NCBI RefSeq assembly: GCF_005116575.1
Contig: NZ_SWCN01000008.1
Span: 124,001 to 188,000, forward strand
Origin: Desulforhopalus sp. IMCC35007
Lineage (GTDB): Bacteria > Desulfobacterota > Desulfobulbia > Desulfobulbales > Desulfocapsaceae
Direction of reading: 5' to 3'
Length of the DNA: 64,000 nucleotides
Position 1 is the stretch's first letter; every line of letters starts with the position of its first letter. The position numbers were made by a program, and so were the translations under genes. Under the pieces are notes generated by a model. It saw nothing but the letters and a program-made list of their open reading frames with translations. It searched no databases and was not told the origin of the DNA. Below, piece after piece: positions 54,358-64,000 of this stretch.

Positions 54358-55839
54358 TTGGATCCTAGAATCTGCCAATTTCAAAATAATATAGCAACGA
54401 CTATCTCCAGATACAGTCTGTTACTCCCTGGCGATGGGCTCATTGTTGCTGTGTCCGGTGGCGCGGATTCCCTTGCCTTACTTGTTGTCCTGCAGGCGTT
54501 GCCCCTCAACCTTCAACTCACCCCTGTCTACGTTGATCATGGCCTTCGCCCAAACGAAATACCCCATGAGATAGAACTCATCCAGAATCTTTGTCAGAGC
54601 TTAAATCTTACCCTTACTATCAAGCCAGTAGACGTCAAAGGGTATTGTCGGATCCACAAAAAATCCACAGAAGATGCGGCCAGATTTCTCAGATACAGAG
54701 CTCTTGAGGAGGTCCGCACTCTTCATAACCATAAAAAAATCGCAGTCGCTCACCACGCGGACGATCAGGTGGAAGAGTTTTTTATACGCCTTCTCAGGGG
54801 AAGCGCTGTCAAAGCCTTATCCGGCATGCAAATAGAAAATGGAAAAATCATTCGTCCATTGCTCCTTGAAAACCGACAAACCATTGAACAATTTCTTACC
54901 ATTCAAAATATACCTTGGTCTACGGATTCCTCGAACCTCAGCAGGGATTATTTACGCAATAGAATCAGATTAGATTTACTCCCAGACCTTGAAAAAGCCT
55001 ACAATCCTGCTCTTAGAAAAACAGTCCTGCAGACGATGGATGTCCTGCGTGAAGAAGACCGGTTGCTCCATGATCTCACGGGGAAAAGCTATCGCAGATG
55101 TGTACAGGAAGTGTACAGTCGAAAGGGAGAAACACAGAACTTTTGCATAACGGTGAATTCAGAAATTTATCTTACACTTGAGCTCGCATTACGCAGGAGA
55201 GTGCTGGAAAAAATATGCTGGAAGCTGGAAATCCCTCCTTCTTTTATTATCATTTCAGAAATAGACCACCTGATTACAACAGCGGAGAACAGCAAAACTC
55301 TCCATTTAGCCGACGGGGTCAGGGTCGTCAAATCCAAAGGTCAGATACTCTTCAGCCGTCCTTACCTTGGTAAAAACAAACGAGGTTCTACACGTTACCC
55401 AAAAGGATATGAGCTAACAATACAACAACCTGGACACTACTTTGTTCCTGGGACTGCCATGACCATAGGGCTGTTGGAGCAGTCATCATTGAAACCTGCA
55501 GACAATCCAAAAGAACTGAGGGTTGACCTTACTAAGCTTGCCTTTCCTCTTTTGATCAGAGGATTACATCCTGGGGAAAAATTTATTCCTTGTAACTCTG
55601 CGGGAAGTAAAAAAATATCGAGATATTATAACGAACAAAAATTGGACAAACTCCAGCGTCAATCCTGGCCAATTCTCTTTTCAGGTGACTCAGTCGTGGC
55701 AATTATCGGATACAATGTCGACCACCGCTACAGAGTGACAGAGACGACGGAAAAAATTCTCCACATAACCTGCAGTGGTACCCTGGAACTACTGCCAAAC
55801 GATGAGAAAGAGACAGGTTCAGGAGACTTTTTTTCGTAA
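54358..55839 (+). CDS. tilS: tRNA(Ile)-lysidine synthase
   Basis: 493 residues. The N-type PP-loop is SGGADS (residues 33-38). Family sequences HHADDQVEEFFIRLLRGSAVKAL, NLSRDYLRNRIRLDLLPDLE and the C-terminal TilS domain (IRGLHPGEKFIP) follow. It converts C34 of tRNA-Ile(CAU) to lysidine, required to read AUA. No ATG lies upstream of the PP-loop, so a TTG start at 54358 is proposed. It ends about 20 bp inside the convergent selB gene. Confidence 0.94.
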   Translation: MDPRICQFQNNIATTISRYSLLLPGDGLIVAVSGGADSLALLVVLQALPLNLQLTPVYVDHGLRPNEIPHEIELIQNLCQSLNLTLTIKPVDVKGYCRIHKKSTEDAARFLRYRALEEVRTLHNHKKIAVAHHADDQVEEFFIRLLRGSAVKALSGMQIENGKIIRPLLLENRQTIEQFLTIQNIPWSTDSSNLSRDYLRNRIRLDLLPDLEKAYNPALRKTVLQTMDVLREEDRLLHDLTGKSYRRCVQEVYSRKGETQNFCITVNSEIYLTLELALRRRVLEKICWKLEIPPSFIIISEIDHLITTAENSKTLHLADGVRVVKSKGQILFSRPYLGKNKRGSTRYPKGYELTIQQPGHYFVPGTAMTIGLLEQSSLKPADNPKELRVDLTKLAFPLLIRGLHPGEKFIPCNSAGSKKISRYYNEQKLDKLQRQSWPILFSGDSVVAIIGYNVDHRYRVTETTEKILHITCSGTLELLPNDEKETGSGDFFS

Positions 55840-57753
55840 AATCCTCTTATCCCCGATCCTCATGGTAATTTTTTCACGGTCCAGATACTCGAGAATTGGA
55901 ATAGAAAATTTTCTGGTAAGCCCAGTCAGCTCCTTAAAAGCTGGTGCGTCAATTTCGCCGTTGGTCTCGATGTGCTTTTTCACAGAATCGATCAGAGGAT
56001 CCAGGATTCTCTTGGAATAATACAGTGATTCACTGACTTTAATAATTTTTCCATCCCTGATATCAAGGTTGATGACTTCTTTGACCAGTTTTCCAGGATA
56101 CTCCTCAAAGTGTTCCATCGTCTCCTTTATGGTCGGAGTGGAGAGACCCCGTTGAATAAACCATGCGTCGAGATCTTTTCGGAGCTGCTCTTCGTCAGCT
56201 TTCAGGGCCACTTCATGGTCCGCCATGCGCACAATAGACTCTTCCTGAATGACAACGCCTTTACGAATAAGCTCATTCAAACAGTAGCTGTAAACTTTCT
56301 GATCTATTTCTCTGCCAAGACTTGTACGTAACTCCTCTTTGGCAAGCCCTTGCAGCAACGGATTTGTCTTATGGTATTGAGTCAGATAATTGACAAACAA
56401 CTGTTTTATATTTTCGGCGATCTCAGCCACAACATAGCGCTGGGTGGCCGAATCAACGACAACCATCTTTTTCGTCGAGATAGGGTCCTGCAGTGCTTTT
56501 TTCAAATGTTTACCAAACAACCCCAGCCGAATTCCGACTTCGTCTGCGGTAAGTCCAAGTTCACGACTCTCTTTGAGAAGAAAAAGAATCTTGTCCTCAA
56601 CACTGCCATCCTTGAGCTTTTGATACATCTCAAGATTATACTGCCGGTCACCGTCGAGCAGTCGTTTTCTTTTCCGTGGAGAGACGTTGCCCAGGATCAC
56701 TCCGCCACCAATCGTCGCCACAGGTGAATAGCTTCGAATAACAAATCTGTCTTCCGGCCAGACCACGGCTTTTTCTTCCAGCAGCACCTGCACCGGCACC
56801 TCTTCACCAGGCTGAACCTCATCCCGGTCCAGAAGCGATATTCTACCGATAATCTCGGCAGTACCGACATGGACCCTCACCCTTGATCGATGTTTCAACG
56901 GTTTGGGATTAGAAGCAAGATAGAAGAATTGACAGTCAAGCATGTAGCTTGCCTGCAGCGTGTTGTCCGGTGCCAGCACCATCCCTCTTTCAATTTCACT
57001 TTTGGAGACACCCTGGAGATTTATAGCGGTCCTGTGCCCTGCTTCCACTTCATCAACAGCAGAGGAATGTACCTGTATACCTCTTATTTTTGCCCTTCTC
57101 TCGGTTGGATAAATACGTAAGTCTTCCCCCACTGCGGTTCTGCCGGAAATTGAAGTGCCGGTTACGACTGCACCAAAACCCTTGATGGCAAAAATCCGGT
57201 CCACAGAGAGACGAAATGGGCCAAAGACTTCATGAAAGCTAAAGCCCGCGACAATCTTGTTTATCTCGTCGCGAACTTCCTCTATCCCTTCCCCGGTGGT
57301 CGAAGATACGTTAATTATGGGGGCACCTTCCAGGAAGGAGTCTGCGCAGAATTCTTGAATTTCCTCGTTGACCATCTCCAGCCAATCCGGGTCAACCATA
57401 TCTTTTTTTGTTACAATAATGATTCCCTGCTCAACCCCCATCAACCGGCAGATTTCAAAATGTTCAACGGTCTGCGGCATGATACCTTCGTCTGCGGCAA
57501 CAATAAAGGCAAGAATGTCTATCCCAGAAACACCTGAGACCATTGTCTTCACAAACTTTTCATGCCCGGGAACATCGACAATGCCTATTCTGTGCCCACA
57601 TGGAAGATCAAGATAGGCAAAACCAAGTTCAATGGTAATCCCTCTTTTTTGCTCTTCTTTAAGTCGGTCTGTCTCAAAACCTGTCAGGGCACGGATAAAA
57701 CTCGTTTTTCCATGATCTACATGTCCGGCGGTACCAAGAACAATCTCACGCAT
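55819..57753 (-). CDS. selB: Selenocysteine-specific elongation factor SelB
   Basis: 644 residues. The GTPase domain has G1 GHVDHGKTSFIRALTG, G3 VDVPGHEKF and G4 TKKD. Domains II and III follow (VVTGTSISGR, GMVLAPDN). The long C terminus consists of winged-helix repeats that bind the SECIS hairpin (GLTADEVGIRLGLFGKHL, TIKETMEHFEEYPGK, LTGLTRKFSIPILEYLD). It delivers selenocysteyl-tRNA to in-frame UGA. selA, selC and a selenoprotein gene are not next to it. Confidence 0.97.
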   Translation of the reverse strand: MREIVLGTAGHVDHGKTSFIRALTGFETDRLKEEQKRGITIELGFAYLDLPCGHRIGIVDVPGHEKFVKTMVSGVSGIDILAFIVAADEGIMPQTVEHFEICRLMGVEQGIIIVTKKDMVDPDWLEMVNEEIQEFCADSFLEGAPIINVSSTTGEGIEEVRDEINKIVAGFSFHEVFGPFRLSVDRIFAIKGFGAVVTGTSISGRTAVGEDLRIYPTERRAKIRGIQVHSSAVDEVEAGHRTAINLQGVSKSEIERGMVLAPDNTLQASYMLDCQFFYLASNPKPLKHRSRVRVHVGTAEIIGRISLLDRDEVQPGEEVPVQVLLEEKAVVWPEDRFVIRSYSPVATIGGGVILGNVSPRKRKRLLDGDRQYNLEMYQKLKDGSVEDKILFLLKESRELGLTADEVGIRLGLFGKHLKKALQDPISTKKMVVVDSATQRYVVAEIAENIKQLFVNYLTQYHKTNPLLQGLAKEELRTSLGREIDQKVYSYCLNELIRKGVVIQEESIVRMADHEVALKADEEQLRKDLDAWFIQRGLSTPTIKETMEHFEEYPGKLVKEVINLDIRDGKIIKVSESLYYSKRILDPLIDSVKKHIETNGEIDAPAFKELTGLTRKFSIPILEYLDREKITMRIGDKRILRKKVS

Positions 57754-57844
57754 AAATATCGTTACTGTTAAAAGATGTTACCTAAAAGCCTCAACCCCAT
57801 GAATATTTCCATGAAACAGAAGGAAAGGCCTTGGTCTGGTATTT

Positions 57845-58477
57845 TTATAAAAAGGGGTTAGAGGCGGCTTCCCTGCCAATCGTCGACTGACTGCCACCGT
57901 ATCCGTGCCCAGGCCAGACAACTGTTTCAGCGGGCAGAGATAGTAGTTTGGTGCGAATGGAATCCAGAAGTTCCTGGTGCGATCCACCGGGAAAATCAGT
58001 TCTGCCGAGCCCTCCGACAAACAAAGTATCTCCTGTTATCAGATGTGGAGCAGAATAGAGGCAGATTCCTCCCGGAGTGTGCCCTGGGGTATGTATTACC
58101 TTTAGTACAACTTTACCGATAACAATGTCATCACCCTCCTTCACCAGAATATCTGCCGGTGGTGATGGCTCAAGCCCGAGCATGGAAAAATATTTCTTAA
58201 CCTCCGGCTTATCAAAAAACTCAGCATCATCTGTGTGCATGATTATTTTTGCACCGGTTATTTCCTGCAATTTTCTATTGCCACAGACATGATCAGGATG
58301 ACCGTGGGTTGCAATAATATACTCGACAGACAGACCAAGCTTTTCAACTTCAGCAAGAAGGATATCCTCATCTCCACCGGGATCAACGATTGCTGCTTTT
58401 TTCGTCTTTTCACAACCGACGATATAACTGCATACCGCCATTGAACCGACAACAAACTGATGTAATATCATATGCAT
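57845..58477 (-). CDS. MBL-fold metallo-hydrolase (glyoxalase II-like)
   Basis: 210 residues. The metal motif THGHPDHVCG (HxHxDH), the later HTPGHTPGGICLY and GDTLFVGGLGRTDFPGG, and the final GHGYGGSQSTIGREAASNPFL are typical of short glyoxalase II-like enzymes of anaerobes. They hydrolyse thioesters or act on persulfides; the exact substrate is unknown. Two in-frame ATGs at 58477 and 58471 are possible starts. Confidence 0.92.
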   Translation of the reverse strand: MHMILHQFVVGSMAVCSYIVGCEKTKKAAIVDPGGDEDILLAEVEKLGLSVEYIIATHGHPDHVCGNRKLQEITGAKIIMHTDDAEFFDKPEVKKYFSMLGLEPSPPADILVKEGDDIVIGKVVLKVIHTPGHTPGGICLYSAPHLITGDTLFVGGLGRTDFPGGSHQELLDSIRTKLLSLPAETVVWPGHGYGGSQSTIGREAASNPFL

Positions 58478-58542
58478 GCCTGATTATATTTTGTTTCAGC
58501 CAGGTGTAAGGTGATTTCTTTAACCCCGGACTGAACTGGACT

Positions 58543-58566
58543 ATCGGGAGGCAAAAGCCTCCCGAT
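58543..58566. terminator. Hairpin downstream of mrp
   Basis: ATCGGGAGGC (58543-58552) and GCCTCCCGAT (58557-58566) form a perfect 10-bp stem with an AAAA loop, 10 bp after the mrp stop. No U-tract follows on the minus strand, so termination efficiency is uncertain; it may protect the transcript 3' end. Confidence 0.55.
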
Positions 58567-58575
58567 GGATTTTTC

Positions 58576-59502
58576 TTATGAACAGGATCCGCCACACCCG
58601 CAGCTGGTCTCTTTTGGAGCCATATTCAAACTGACGGGTGCCGCAACGGGTGGCAACCTGATTTCAATGGCCTTAACAACCTCACTAAAGGCCTTTACTG
58701 CGGGACTATCGGCATCTGAAGAGAGATAGGGTTTACCATCATCCCCTGCCAGAACGACTTTTGGGTCCATTGGGATTTTACCAAGAAATGGCAGATCCAA
58801 TTCTCTGGCAAGCTCTTCGCCACCACCGGATTTAAAAATATCCACAGTAGCATTGCAGTGTGGACAGACAAACCCGGACATATTTTCAACCACCCCCGCA
58901 ATTTCAACTTTTACCGTTTTGCAGAAGTTGATAGACTTCCGAACATCTGCAAGAGCAACTTTTTGCGGTGTTGTGACGACAATCGCCTTCACGTGGGGGA
59001 TTGTCTGGGCAACGGACAAGGGCTCATCCCCTGTTCCCGGAGGAGCATCAATGATCAGATAATCCAGTTCCCCCCAATCCATATCAGAGACAAACTGTCG
59101 AATAGCCTGGATTTTTAACGGTCCCCGCCAGATTATAGCCTCATCCCTGTCTTTCATCATATATTCCAGAGAGACAACTTTTAAATTATCATTAAATTTC
59201 AGGGGAGGTACAAGGCCGTCTGGGGTTGCAGGGGGCTCGATGGTGCCTTTAAGATTAAGCATACGTACCACATCAGGTCCATGGATATCAACGTCCATTA
59301 ACCCAACCTTATGTCCCGCCTTGGCAAGACCTAGAGCAAGATTGACAGAGACAGTCGACTTACCAACCCCGCCTTTGCCGCTCATAACAAGTATCTTATT
59401 CTTAATTTTTCCAAGTGATTTATTGATCGCAAGTTCCTGTTGTGCAGCAGCAGCCTTTTGTGACTCCGGTGTACTACAGGATCCTCCACAAGATCCAGCC
59501 AT
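58576..59502 (-). CDS. mrp: Mrp/NBP35-family P-loop Fe-S carrier ATPase (ApbC)
   Basis: About 308 residues from the ATG at 59502, which has GGAGG seven bases before; an ATG at 59508 and the open frame to 59547 are less suited. The deviant Walker A is MSGKGGVGKSTVS, with DAPPGTGDEPL downstream and the CPHC pair in GFVCPHCNAT that binds a bridging cluster. It also has extra cysteine motifs at both ends (GSCGGSCS near residue 3 and SCGCGGSCS at the end). The family carries and transfers Fe-S clusters to client enzymes. Neighbouring MBL hydrolase faces the same way. Confidence 0.93.
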   Translation of the reverse strand: MAGSCGGSCSTPESQKAAAAQQELAINKSLGKIKNKILVMSGKGGVGKSTVSVNLALGLAKAGHKVGLMDVDIHGPDVVRMLNLKGTIEPPATPDGLVPPLKFNDNLKVVSLEYMMKDRDEAIIWRGPLKIQAIRQFVSDMDWGELDYLIIDAPPGTGDEPLSVAQTIPHVKAIVVTTPQKVALADVRKSINFCKTVKVEIAGVVENMSGFVCPHCNATVDIFKSGGGEELARELDLPFLGKIPMDPKVVLAGDDGKPYLSSDADSPAVKAFSEVVKAIEIRLPPVAAPVSLNMAPKETSCGCGGSCS

Positions 59503-59792
59503 TTCCATACCTCCAGTAAAAATATCTAATATATAGGTATTGAGCATTGCCCATTACAACTGTGAACAAACGTCCCAATTTTAACGCTCACTACAGTAAT
59601 GCGCATATGCCGATTTGCAAAGACATTAATAGCGCGTCAAAAAGCAGAGTACAACCAAAATAAAATAATGCAAAGTATTGAAAATCAAAGTATTGAACTT
59701 ACTATTATTGAGTTTATCACAACAAATAGAATAGATTTACATTCCCCAGAAAGCTCCGGTTTATGTATCGCAACTCTTACCATGGATAGAAA

Positions 59793-61217
59793 ATGCTAGG
59801 TTGGTTCAAAAAAAAATTTGGAAAAAAGGAAACCCCATCTGTACCTGACGTCCCTTCGATTGAACATGAAGGAGGACCGCAACCTGACGAATTACCTGCA
59901 GAAATAGAAACTTCTAAACCATCCCCCCCCGCATCACTCCAAGAGGATGCAGCCAGAGTAGACAGCACTCCCTCCACGGAAAGTACAGAGCAATTAGACC
60001 AAGACAAGGCTAAAGACACTGTTGACAGAACACCAACTCCCTCCAGAGAAGAAACGGTTCTGCCTAAAAAAGATATAATAGAAAGTGCAAAAAAAGAAGA
60101 TGTTGACGTGTCAGAACCCGAGTCCCTCCCCGAGATTCTCACTCAAGAAGTGGAAGCAAAAGTAATAGCTGATGAACCTGAACCGCTGCAATCTTTAGAA
60201 CCTTTAGAAGCTGCAGAACCGGTAGCTGAGGCTACAGATGTTGTTGAAATACAAGACAAACATGAAGAAAAAGTCAAACCCAAAAAAGAGAGTTCCCTCT
60301 TTGCACGGCTGACGAACCGTCTTGGTAAGTCCCGTGAAACGTTTACCTACCAGATGGACGCGCTCTTTCTTGGTAAAAAACAGATAGACTCCAACCTTCT
60401 TGACTCCCTGGAAGAGATACTCATAACTGCAGATCTCGGCGTTGAAACCTCCGTTGAACTCATTGATTATGCCCGCAAGAAAGTAAAACGCAAAGAATTA
60501 TCAGATCCGAGTGCACTTAAAGGCATACTCAAAGAACAGATCAAAAAATATATTCTGGCAAATGACGAGGACGCCACTCTTGTCATGCCAAAGTCTGGTC
60601 CCTTCGTAATAATGGTAGTTGGCGTCAATGGAGTTGGCAAGACCACCACCATTGGAAAAATTGCCCATAAATTTAAGAAATCCGGCCAGTCTGTCATGCT
60701 TGTCGCAGCGGACACCTTTCGCGCTGCCGCAGTGTCACAATTGAAAATATGGGGAGAGCGTAACGGGGTTCCTGTCATCGCTCACAAGGATGGTGCTGAT
60801 CCTTCCTCCGTTGTCTTTGATGCTCTCACATCTGCTGTCGCCAACCAAGTCGATGTCGTTATCGTCGACACGGCAGGGAGGATGCACACCAAAGATAATC
60901 TCATGGAAGAACTGAAAAAAATTAAAAGAGTCATCTCCAAAAAAATGCGCGGTGCCCCCCATGAGGTCATGTTGGTTATCGATGCCACCACCGGACAAAA
61001 TGGTATCTCTCAGGCACGCCTTTTTGACGCCGCAGTTGATGTGACAGGTCTTACCCTGACAAAACTCGATGGTACTTCCAAGGGTGGAATCGTTGCCAAT
61101 ATCTGCAGGGATATGAAAATCCCTATTCGTTTTATCGGTATCGGCGAACAGATGGACGACCTGCGTGACTTTGATGCAAACGAATTTGTTGATGCGCTTT
61201 TTCACAGTGAAAAATAA
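59793..61217 (+). CDS. ftsY: Signal recognition particle receptor FtsY
   Basis: 474 residues. An acidic, Pro/Glu-rich A domain (about 1-165) is followed by the N domain ([17 protein letters not shown]) and a full G domain: [65 protein letters not shown]. It docks ribosome-SRP complexes at the membrane. The start ATG is followed by [11 protein letters not shown], the usual basic lead. It precedes the djlA-like gene by 35 bp. Confidence 0.97.
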   Translation: MLGWFKKKFGKKETPSVPDVPSIEHEGGPQPDELPAEIETSKPSPPASLQEDAARVDSTPSTESTEQLDQDKAKDTVDRTPTPSREETVLPKKDIIESAKKEDVDVSEPESLPEILTQEVEAKVIADEPEPLQSLEPLEAAEPVAEATDVVEIQDKHEEKVKPKKESSLFARLTNRLGKSRETFTYQMDALFLGKKQIDSNLLDSLEEILITADLGVETSVELIDYARKKVKRKELSDPSALKGILKEQIKKYILANDEDATLVMPKSGPFVIMVVGVNGVGKTTTIGKIAHKFKKSGQSVMLVAADTFRAAAVSQLKIWGERNGVPVIAHKDGADPSSVVFDALTSAVANQVDVVIVDTAGRMHTKDNLMEELKKIKRVISKKMRGAPHEVMLVIDATTGQNGISQARLFDAAVDVTGLTLTKLDGTSKGGIVANICRDMKIPIRFIGIGEQMDDLRDFDANEFVDALFHSEK

Positions 61218-61252
61218 CGTCACTCCCAAATTTTTTCTTATTTAATTATCAC

Positions 61253-62080
61253 ATGCAATATCAACGACAGCAACAACCCGGTTGTGGCGGATGTTTGCTC
61301 ATTCTTCTGCTCTTTGTCTTTTTAACAGGTGGAGCTTCAGGGCTCATCTCTTTTCTTGGCACCCTCATCTATACTGGTTTTATCGGTATCCTCATCTTCA
61401 TAGCGATGTTCTATGGTTTTTCCTATTGGGTGCAGAAAAAAGTCGTAAATTATGAACAGTCCCAGACAGAGAGCCACAACAGATTTGTCTGGCTTCTTGT
61501 TAATGTTCTCATCCATACGGCAAAAATAGATGGTCAGATAACCAGGGACGAAATCCAGACCATCCACAGGTTTTTCCAGAATAATCTACGATACAGCCAG
61601 ACCCAGATGCACTGGGTGAAAGAACTGATAAAAGAAGCCACAAATTCCAGCCAATCCCTGGACGATCTCCTCCATGAATTCAAGGCCACCTTTGCCTATG
61701 AGCCTCGCTTAATCCTTCTGGAGCTTGTCTATCAGGTTCTTTATACAAAAAGCGATGTCCCCGAAAATGAACTTAACATCGCAAGGTACATTGCTTCTTA
61801 CCTTGAAATTCCGGAATACGATCAACGGACCATTGAGGCAAAATACCGATACCGTCAGCAATACTCAACGGATAGTGGATACGATCAATCCGCTAAACAC
61901 TACGCCACATTAGGTCTTCAAAAAGGTGCCAGCCCTGAAGAAATTAAAAAAGCCTACAGGAAACTCAGTATGCAGTACCACCCGGATAAAGTGAGACATC
62001 TCGGCGATGAATTCAGGAAAATCGCCGAAGAAAAGATGAAGGAAATCAACGCCGCCCATGATTATTTAACCAAACATTAA
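61253..62080 (+). CDS. DjlA-like membrane-anchored J-domain co-chaperone
   Basis: 275 residues. The N-terminal membrane segment ([18 protein letters not shown] and [19 protein letters not shown]) is followed by a TerB-like helical domain ([22 protein letters not shown]). A J domain closes the protein at about 210-275 with the HPD triad (MQYHPDKV). This order matches DjlA, which stimulates DnaK at the inner membrane. It lies just downstream of ftsY in the same direction. Confidence 0.9.
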   Translation: MQYQRQQQPGCGGCLLILLLFVFLTGGASGLISFLGTLIYTGFIGILIFIAMFYGFSYWVQKKVVNYEQSQTESHNRFVWLLVNVLIHTAKIDGQITRDEIQTIHRFFQNNLRYSQTQMHWVKELIKEATNSSQSLDDLLHEFKATFAYEPRLILLELVYQVLYTKSDVPENELNIARYIASYLEIPEYDQRTIEAKYRYRQQYSTDSGYDQSAKHYATLGLQKGASPEEIKKAYRKLSMQYHPDKVRHLGDEFRKIAEEKMKEINAAHDYLTKH

Positions 62081-62155
62081 ATTATAGAGCAGCTGACAAT
62101 ACATCCCACGTAAACAAAAATAACGCTATAAATTTATAATTGAAGAGGAATAAAG

Positions 62156-63343
62156 ATGCCAGTTTCTGATAAGATGAGAATGTTCGCTGAAAAATCTTCA
62201 TGGATTCGTAAAATGTTTGAAGAGGGGGCCAGGATGAAAGCAAAGTACGGTGCTGAAAATGTCTTTGATTTCAGCCTCGGTAATCCTGATGCACCACCTC
62301 CAAAAGCATACGAAACTGTCATTCGCGAGATCATTGAAGATACCTCCCCCGGGGTTCATTCCTACATGCCAAATGGCGGATACCCGTGGGTGCGAGAGGC
62401 TATTGCGCAGCGAATGTCTGTGGAACAGGAAATGCCAATATCCAACGGCGATATGCTTATGACCTGCGGTGCCGCTGGTGGACTTAATATCGTTATGAAA
62501 GCTATCCTCAACCCAGGTGATGAGGTAATCATCCTTGCACCCTATTTTGTCGAATATGGTTTTTATATCGACAACCATGGCGGAGTTGCAAAAGTCGTTT
62601 CCACAGATAAGGAGTTCAATCTTGATCTCAAGGCTATTGAGGCAGCAATCTCAGAAAAAACCAGAGCCATCATCATCAACTCTCCCAATAATCCCTGCGG
62701 CCAGGTCTATTCCGAAAAAGCTCTGATAGAACTCGGGCAACTGCTTGAGACCATGGAGAGTAAATACAGCTCAATGATCTTTATGCTTTCAGATGAACCG
62801 TATAGAAAAATCATATATGACAATTATACGGTACCTTCCATCTTCAAAGCGTACACCAACAGCATCGTAGTCTCCTCCTACTCCAAAGATCTGTCACTTC
62901 CGGGGGAAAGAATAGGCTACCTGGCAGTTCATCCAAAAATGCAAGACAAAGCTCAACTCCTTGACGCCCTGACGCTCGCCAACAGAATCCTCGGCTTTGT
63001 CAACGCACCGGCCCTCATGCAGCGGGTCGTAGCTGAGCTTCAGGATGAAGTCGTTGATATCAACCTTTATGCAAGAAGAAAAGAACTGATGTGCGGGATA
63101 CTGAAAGATGCCGGCATTGAATTCACAGAGCCCAAAGGTGCTTTTTATGTCTTTCCAAAATCACCCATAGCCGATGATGTAAAATTTGTGGCCATGCTTC
63201 AGGAAGAGAGGATTCTGGCCGTCCCAGGGGTTGGCTTCGGCTCCCCAGGATACCTGCGAATAGCGTTTTGTGTTCCGGAAGAGGTAATCATCAACTCCGC
63301 TGACAGCTTCAAACGCGTAATGGCAAAAGTAGCCGCTCTGTAA
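62156..63343 (+). CDS. PLP-dependent class I/II aminotransferase
   Basis: 395 residues, aspartate aminotransferase fold. It has FSLGNPDAPPPKAYE, the cofactor-contact SPNNPCGQVY, the Schiff-base lysine in SSYSKDLSLPGERIGY, and YLRIAFCVPEE with the C-terminal substrate arginine. The family transfers amino groups between amino and keto acids. The exact substrate is not fixed; aspartate or a similar amino acid is likely. A GAGGAA precedes the ATG, and it ends before a strong terminator. Confidence 0.92.
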   Translation: MPVSDKMRMFAEKSSWIRKMFEEGARMKAKYGAENVFDFSLGNPDAPPPKAYETVIREIIEDTSPGVHSYMPNGGYPWVREAIAQRMSVEQEMPISNGDMLMTCGAAGGLNIVMKAILNPGDEVIILAPYFVEYGFYIDNHGGVAKVVSTDKEFNLDLKAIEAAISEKTRAIIINSPNNPCGQVYSEKALIELGQLLETMESKYSSMIFMLSDEPYRKIIYDNYTVPSIFKAYTNSIVVSSYSKDLSLPGERIGYLAVHPKMQDKAQLLDALTLANRILGFVNAPALMQRVVAELQDEVVDINLYARRKELMCGILKDAGIEFTEPKGAFYVFPKSPIADDVKFVAMLQEERILAVPGVGFGSPGYLRIAFCVPEEVIINSADSFKRVMAKVAAL

Positions 63344-63361
63344 ATTGCAAAAAAATGCTAC

Positions 63362-63398
63362 AAATAAAAAAGGGAACCTGCACAGGGTTCCCTTTTTT
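63362..63398. terminator. Bidirectional terminator between the aminotransferase and der
   Basis: AGGGAACC (63371-63378) pairs with GGTTCCCT (63386-63393), with an A-run before and a T-run after, serving both convergent genes. Confidence 0.9.
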
Positions 63399-63399
63399 G

Positions 63400-64000
63400 T
63401 CAGCCGTCCTTTCGTTGACCGCTCTTATCTTTAAAGATGATCTTAATGGGAACCTTATCAAGACCAAGTCCCTCCCTGAACCTGTTAATCAGATAACGTT
63501 CATAGGAAAAATGAACCCCTTTGTACGAATTTGTCATGATGACAAATTTGGGGGGACAGGTGCCGATCTGGGAGGTGTAATAGAATTTTAACCGTTTATT
63601 TTTATAGATCGGTGGTGAATGCTGATCAACAGCGTCACTGAGAAGTCGGTTCAGTGCAGATGTTGGAAAAGTGGCACTATACTGACGGTACACAGAACCA
63701 ATGGTCGGAAAAAGACGTTTTATGCCATAGCCCGTCAAGGCCGAGACATTCAAAAGAGGAGCATAGCCTACAAATGGTAAAAGTCGTGCTACATCTGCGA
63801 CCACTGCATCCTGTCTTTTTTTGTTATTTTGTAAAAGATCCCATTTATTGATAAGCACGATAAGCCCACGCCCCTGCTCAAGGACATAACCGATCACCTT
63901 GGTATCCTGTTCGGTAATACCCTCATCTGCATCAATCAAGACAACTGCAATATCACATCGTCCCATGGCGGCAAGAGACTTCAGAATACTGAATTTTTCC
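63400..64000 (-). CDS. der: Ribosome-assembly GTPase Der (EngA), C-terminal part
   Basis: The minus-strand frame is open to the window edge, so the start lies beyond it. The first visible residues EKFSILKSLAAMGRCDIAV are followed by VLIDADEGITEQD, the second G domain. Then come G4 NKWD, the SALTGYG G5 segment and the KH-like C-terminal domain (FYTSQIGTCPPKFVI, RYLINRFREGLGLDKVPIKI). Der acts in 50S subunit maturation. About 200 C-terminal residues are present. Confidence 0.95.
   Translation of the reverse strand, partial: EKFSILKSLAAMGRCDIAVVLIDADEGITEQDTKVIGYVLEQGRGLIVLINKWDLLQNNKKRQDAVVADVARLLPFVGYAPLLNVSALTGYGIKRLFPTIGSVYRQYSATFPTSALNRLLSDAVDQHSPPIYKNKRLKFYYTSQIGTCPPKFVIMTNSYKGVHFSYERYLINRFREGLGLDKVPIKIIFKDKSGQRKDG

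Overview
The window looks like core chromosome of a Gram-negative, sulfate-reducing or sulfur-cycling member of the Desulfobacterota, most like the Desulfobulbales. This rests on a dissimilatory-type homo-oligomeric ATP sulfurylase (sat), a tetraheme class III cytochrome c, system II cytochrome c maturation (ResB/CcsB), SelB, a tatBC pair and a Myxococcus-like pilA-pilG-pilH-pilI / pilS-pilR type IV pilus locus. Base composition is moderate and fairly even. I see no prophage, CRISPR array, integrase or defence island. The only mobile DNA I can support is a decayed IS5-type transposase fragment between two pilin genes.

Layout. 1-2.5 kb: ResB (partial), CcsB and cytochrome c3, ending at a strong bidirectional terminator. 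2.6-10.7 kb: a long minus-strand series, purA-rpoZ-dnaJ-moaC-dksA-galT-response regulator-folE2-like, followed by glyS. 11.2-12.5 kb: tatB-tatC. 12.5-18.3 kb: radical SAM protein, deaminase, zinc-ribbon protein, SPFH/zinc-ribbon protein, a small unknown protein and aroB. 18.4-19.7 kb: sat with a good sigma70 promoter. 20.5-36 kb: type IV pilus region. Minor pilins fimT-pilW-pilV-pilX, a large PilY1 and a small secreted protein are on the plus strand. PilR, PilS, PilI, PilH, PilG and two major pilins are on the minus strand. 36-39.3 kb: glmM-cdaR-cdaA (c-di-AMP and cell wall). 39.8-46.2 kb: a giant AsmA/DUF748 protein, a PGPGW membrane protein, a sigma54 regulator and a PilZ protein. 46.3-55.8 kb: ampG, cysS, a MEMO1-family protein, tRNA-Gln(CTG), a radical SAM protein with a possible short peptide upstream, mpl, an HPt protein and tilS. 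55.8-64 kb: selB, an MBL hydrolase, mrp/apbC, ftsY, a DjlA-like protein, an aminotransferase and der (partial).

How the genes work together. The pilus region holds the filament subunit, the tip/priming proteins, the PilGHI assembly factors and the PilSR two-component system. Candidate sigma54 (-24/-12, GG-N10-GC) sites lie upstream of the minor pilin operon and of both pilA copies, which fits PilR control of all three. AmpG and Mpl together indicate muropeptide recycling. cdaA-cdaR-glmM is the conserved c-di-AMP/cell-wall module.

Most worth a second look: (a) the approximately 1-kb pilA duplication carrying a piece of the glmM 3' end, with an IS5 remnant at the junction; (b) the PilY1 with a carbohydrate-binding-like N terminus and a von Willebrand A domain apparently split by a domain in permuted order; (c) a FolE2-family protein that has lost the family's catalytic and metal motifs; (d) Asp-rich calcium-type loops in PilV, PilW and PilY1; (e) a hairpin pairing a perfect Shine-Dalgarno with an anti-Shine-Dalgarno sequence upstream of the mpl pair. 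I did not find a wholly new multi-gene system.
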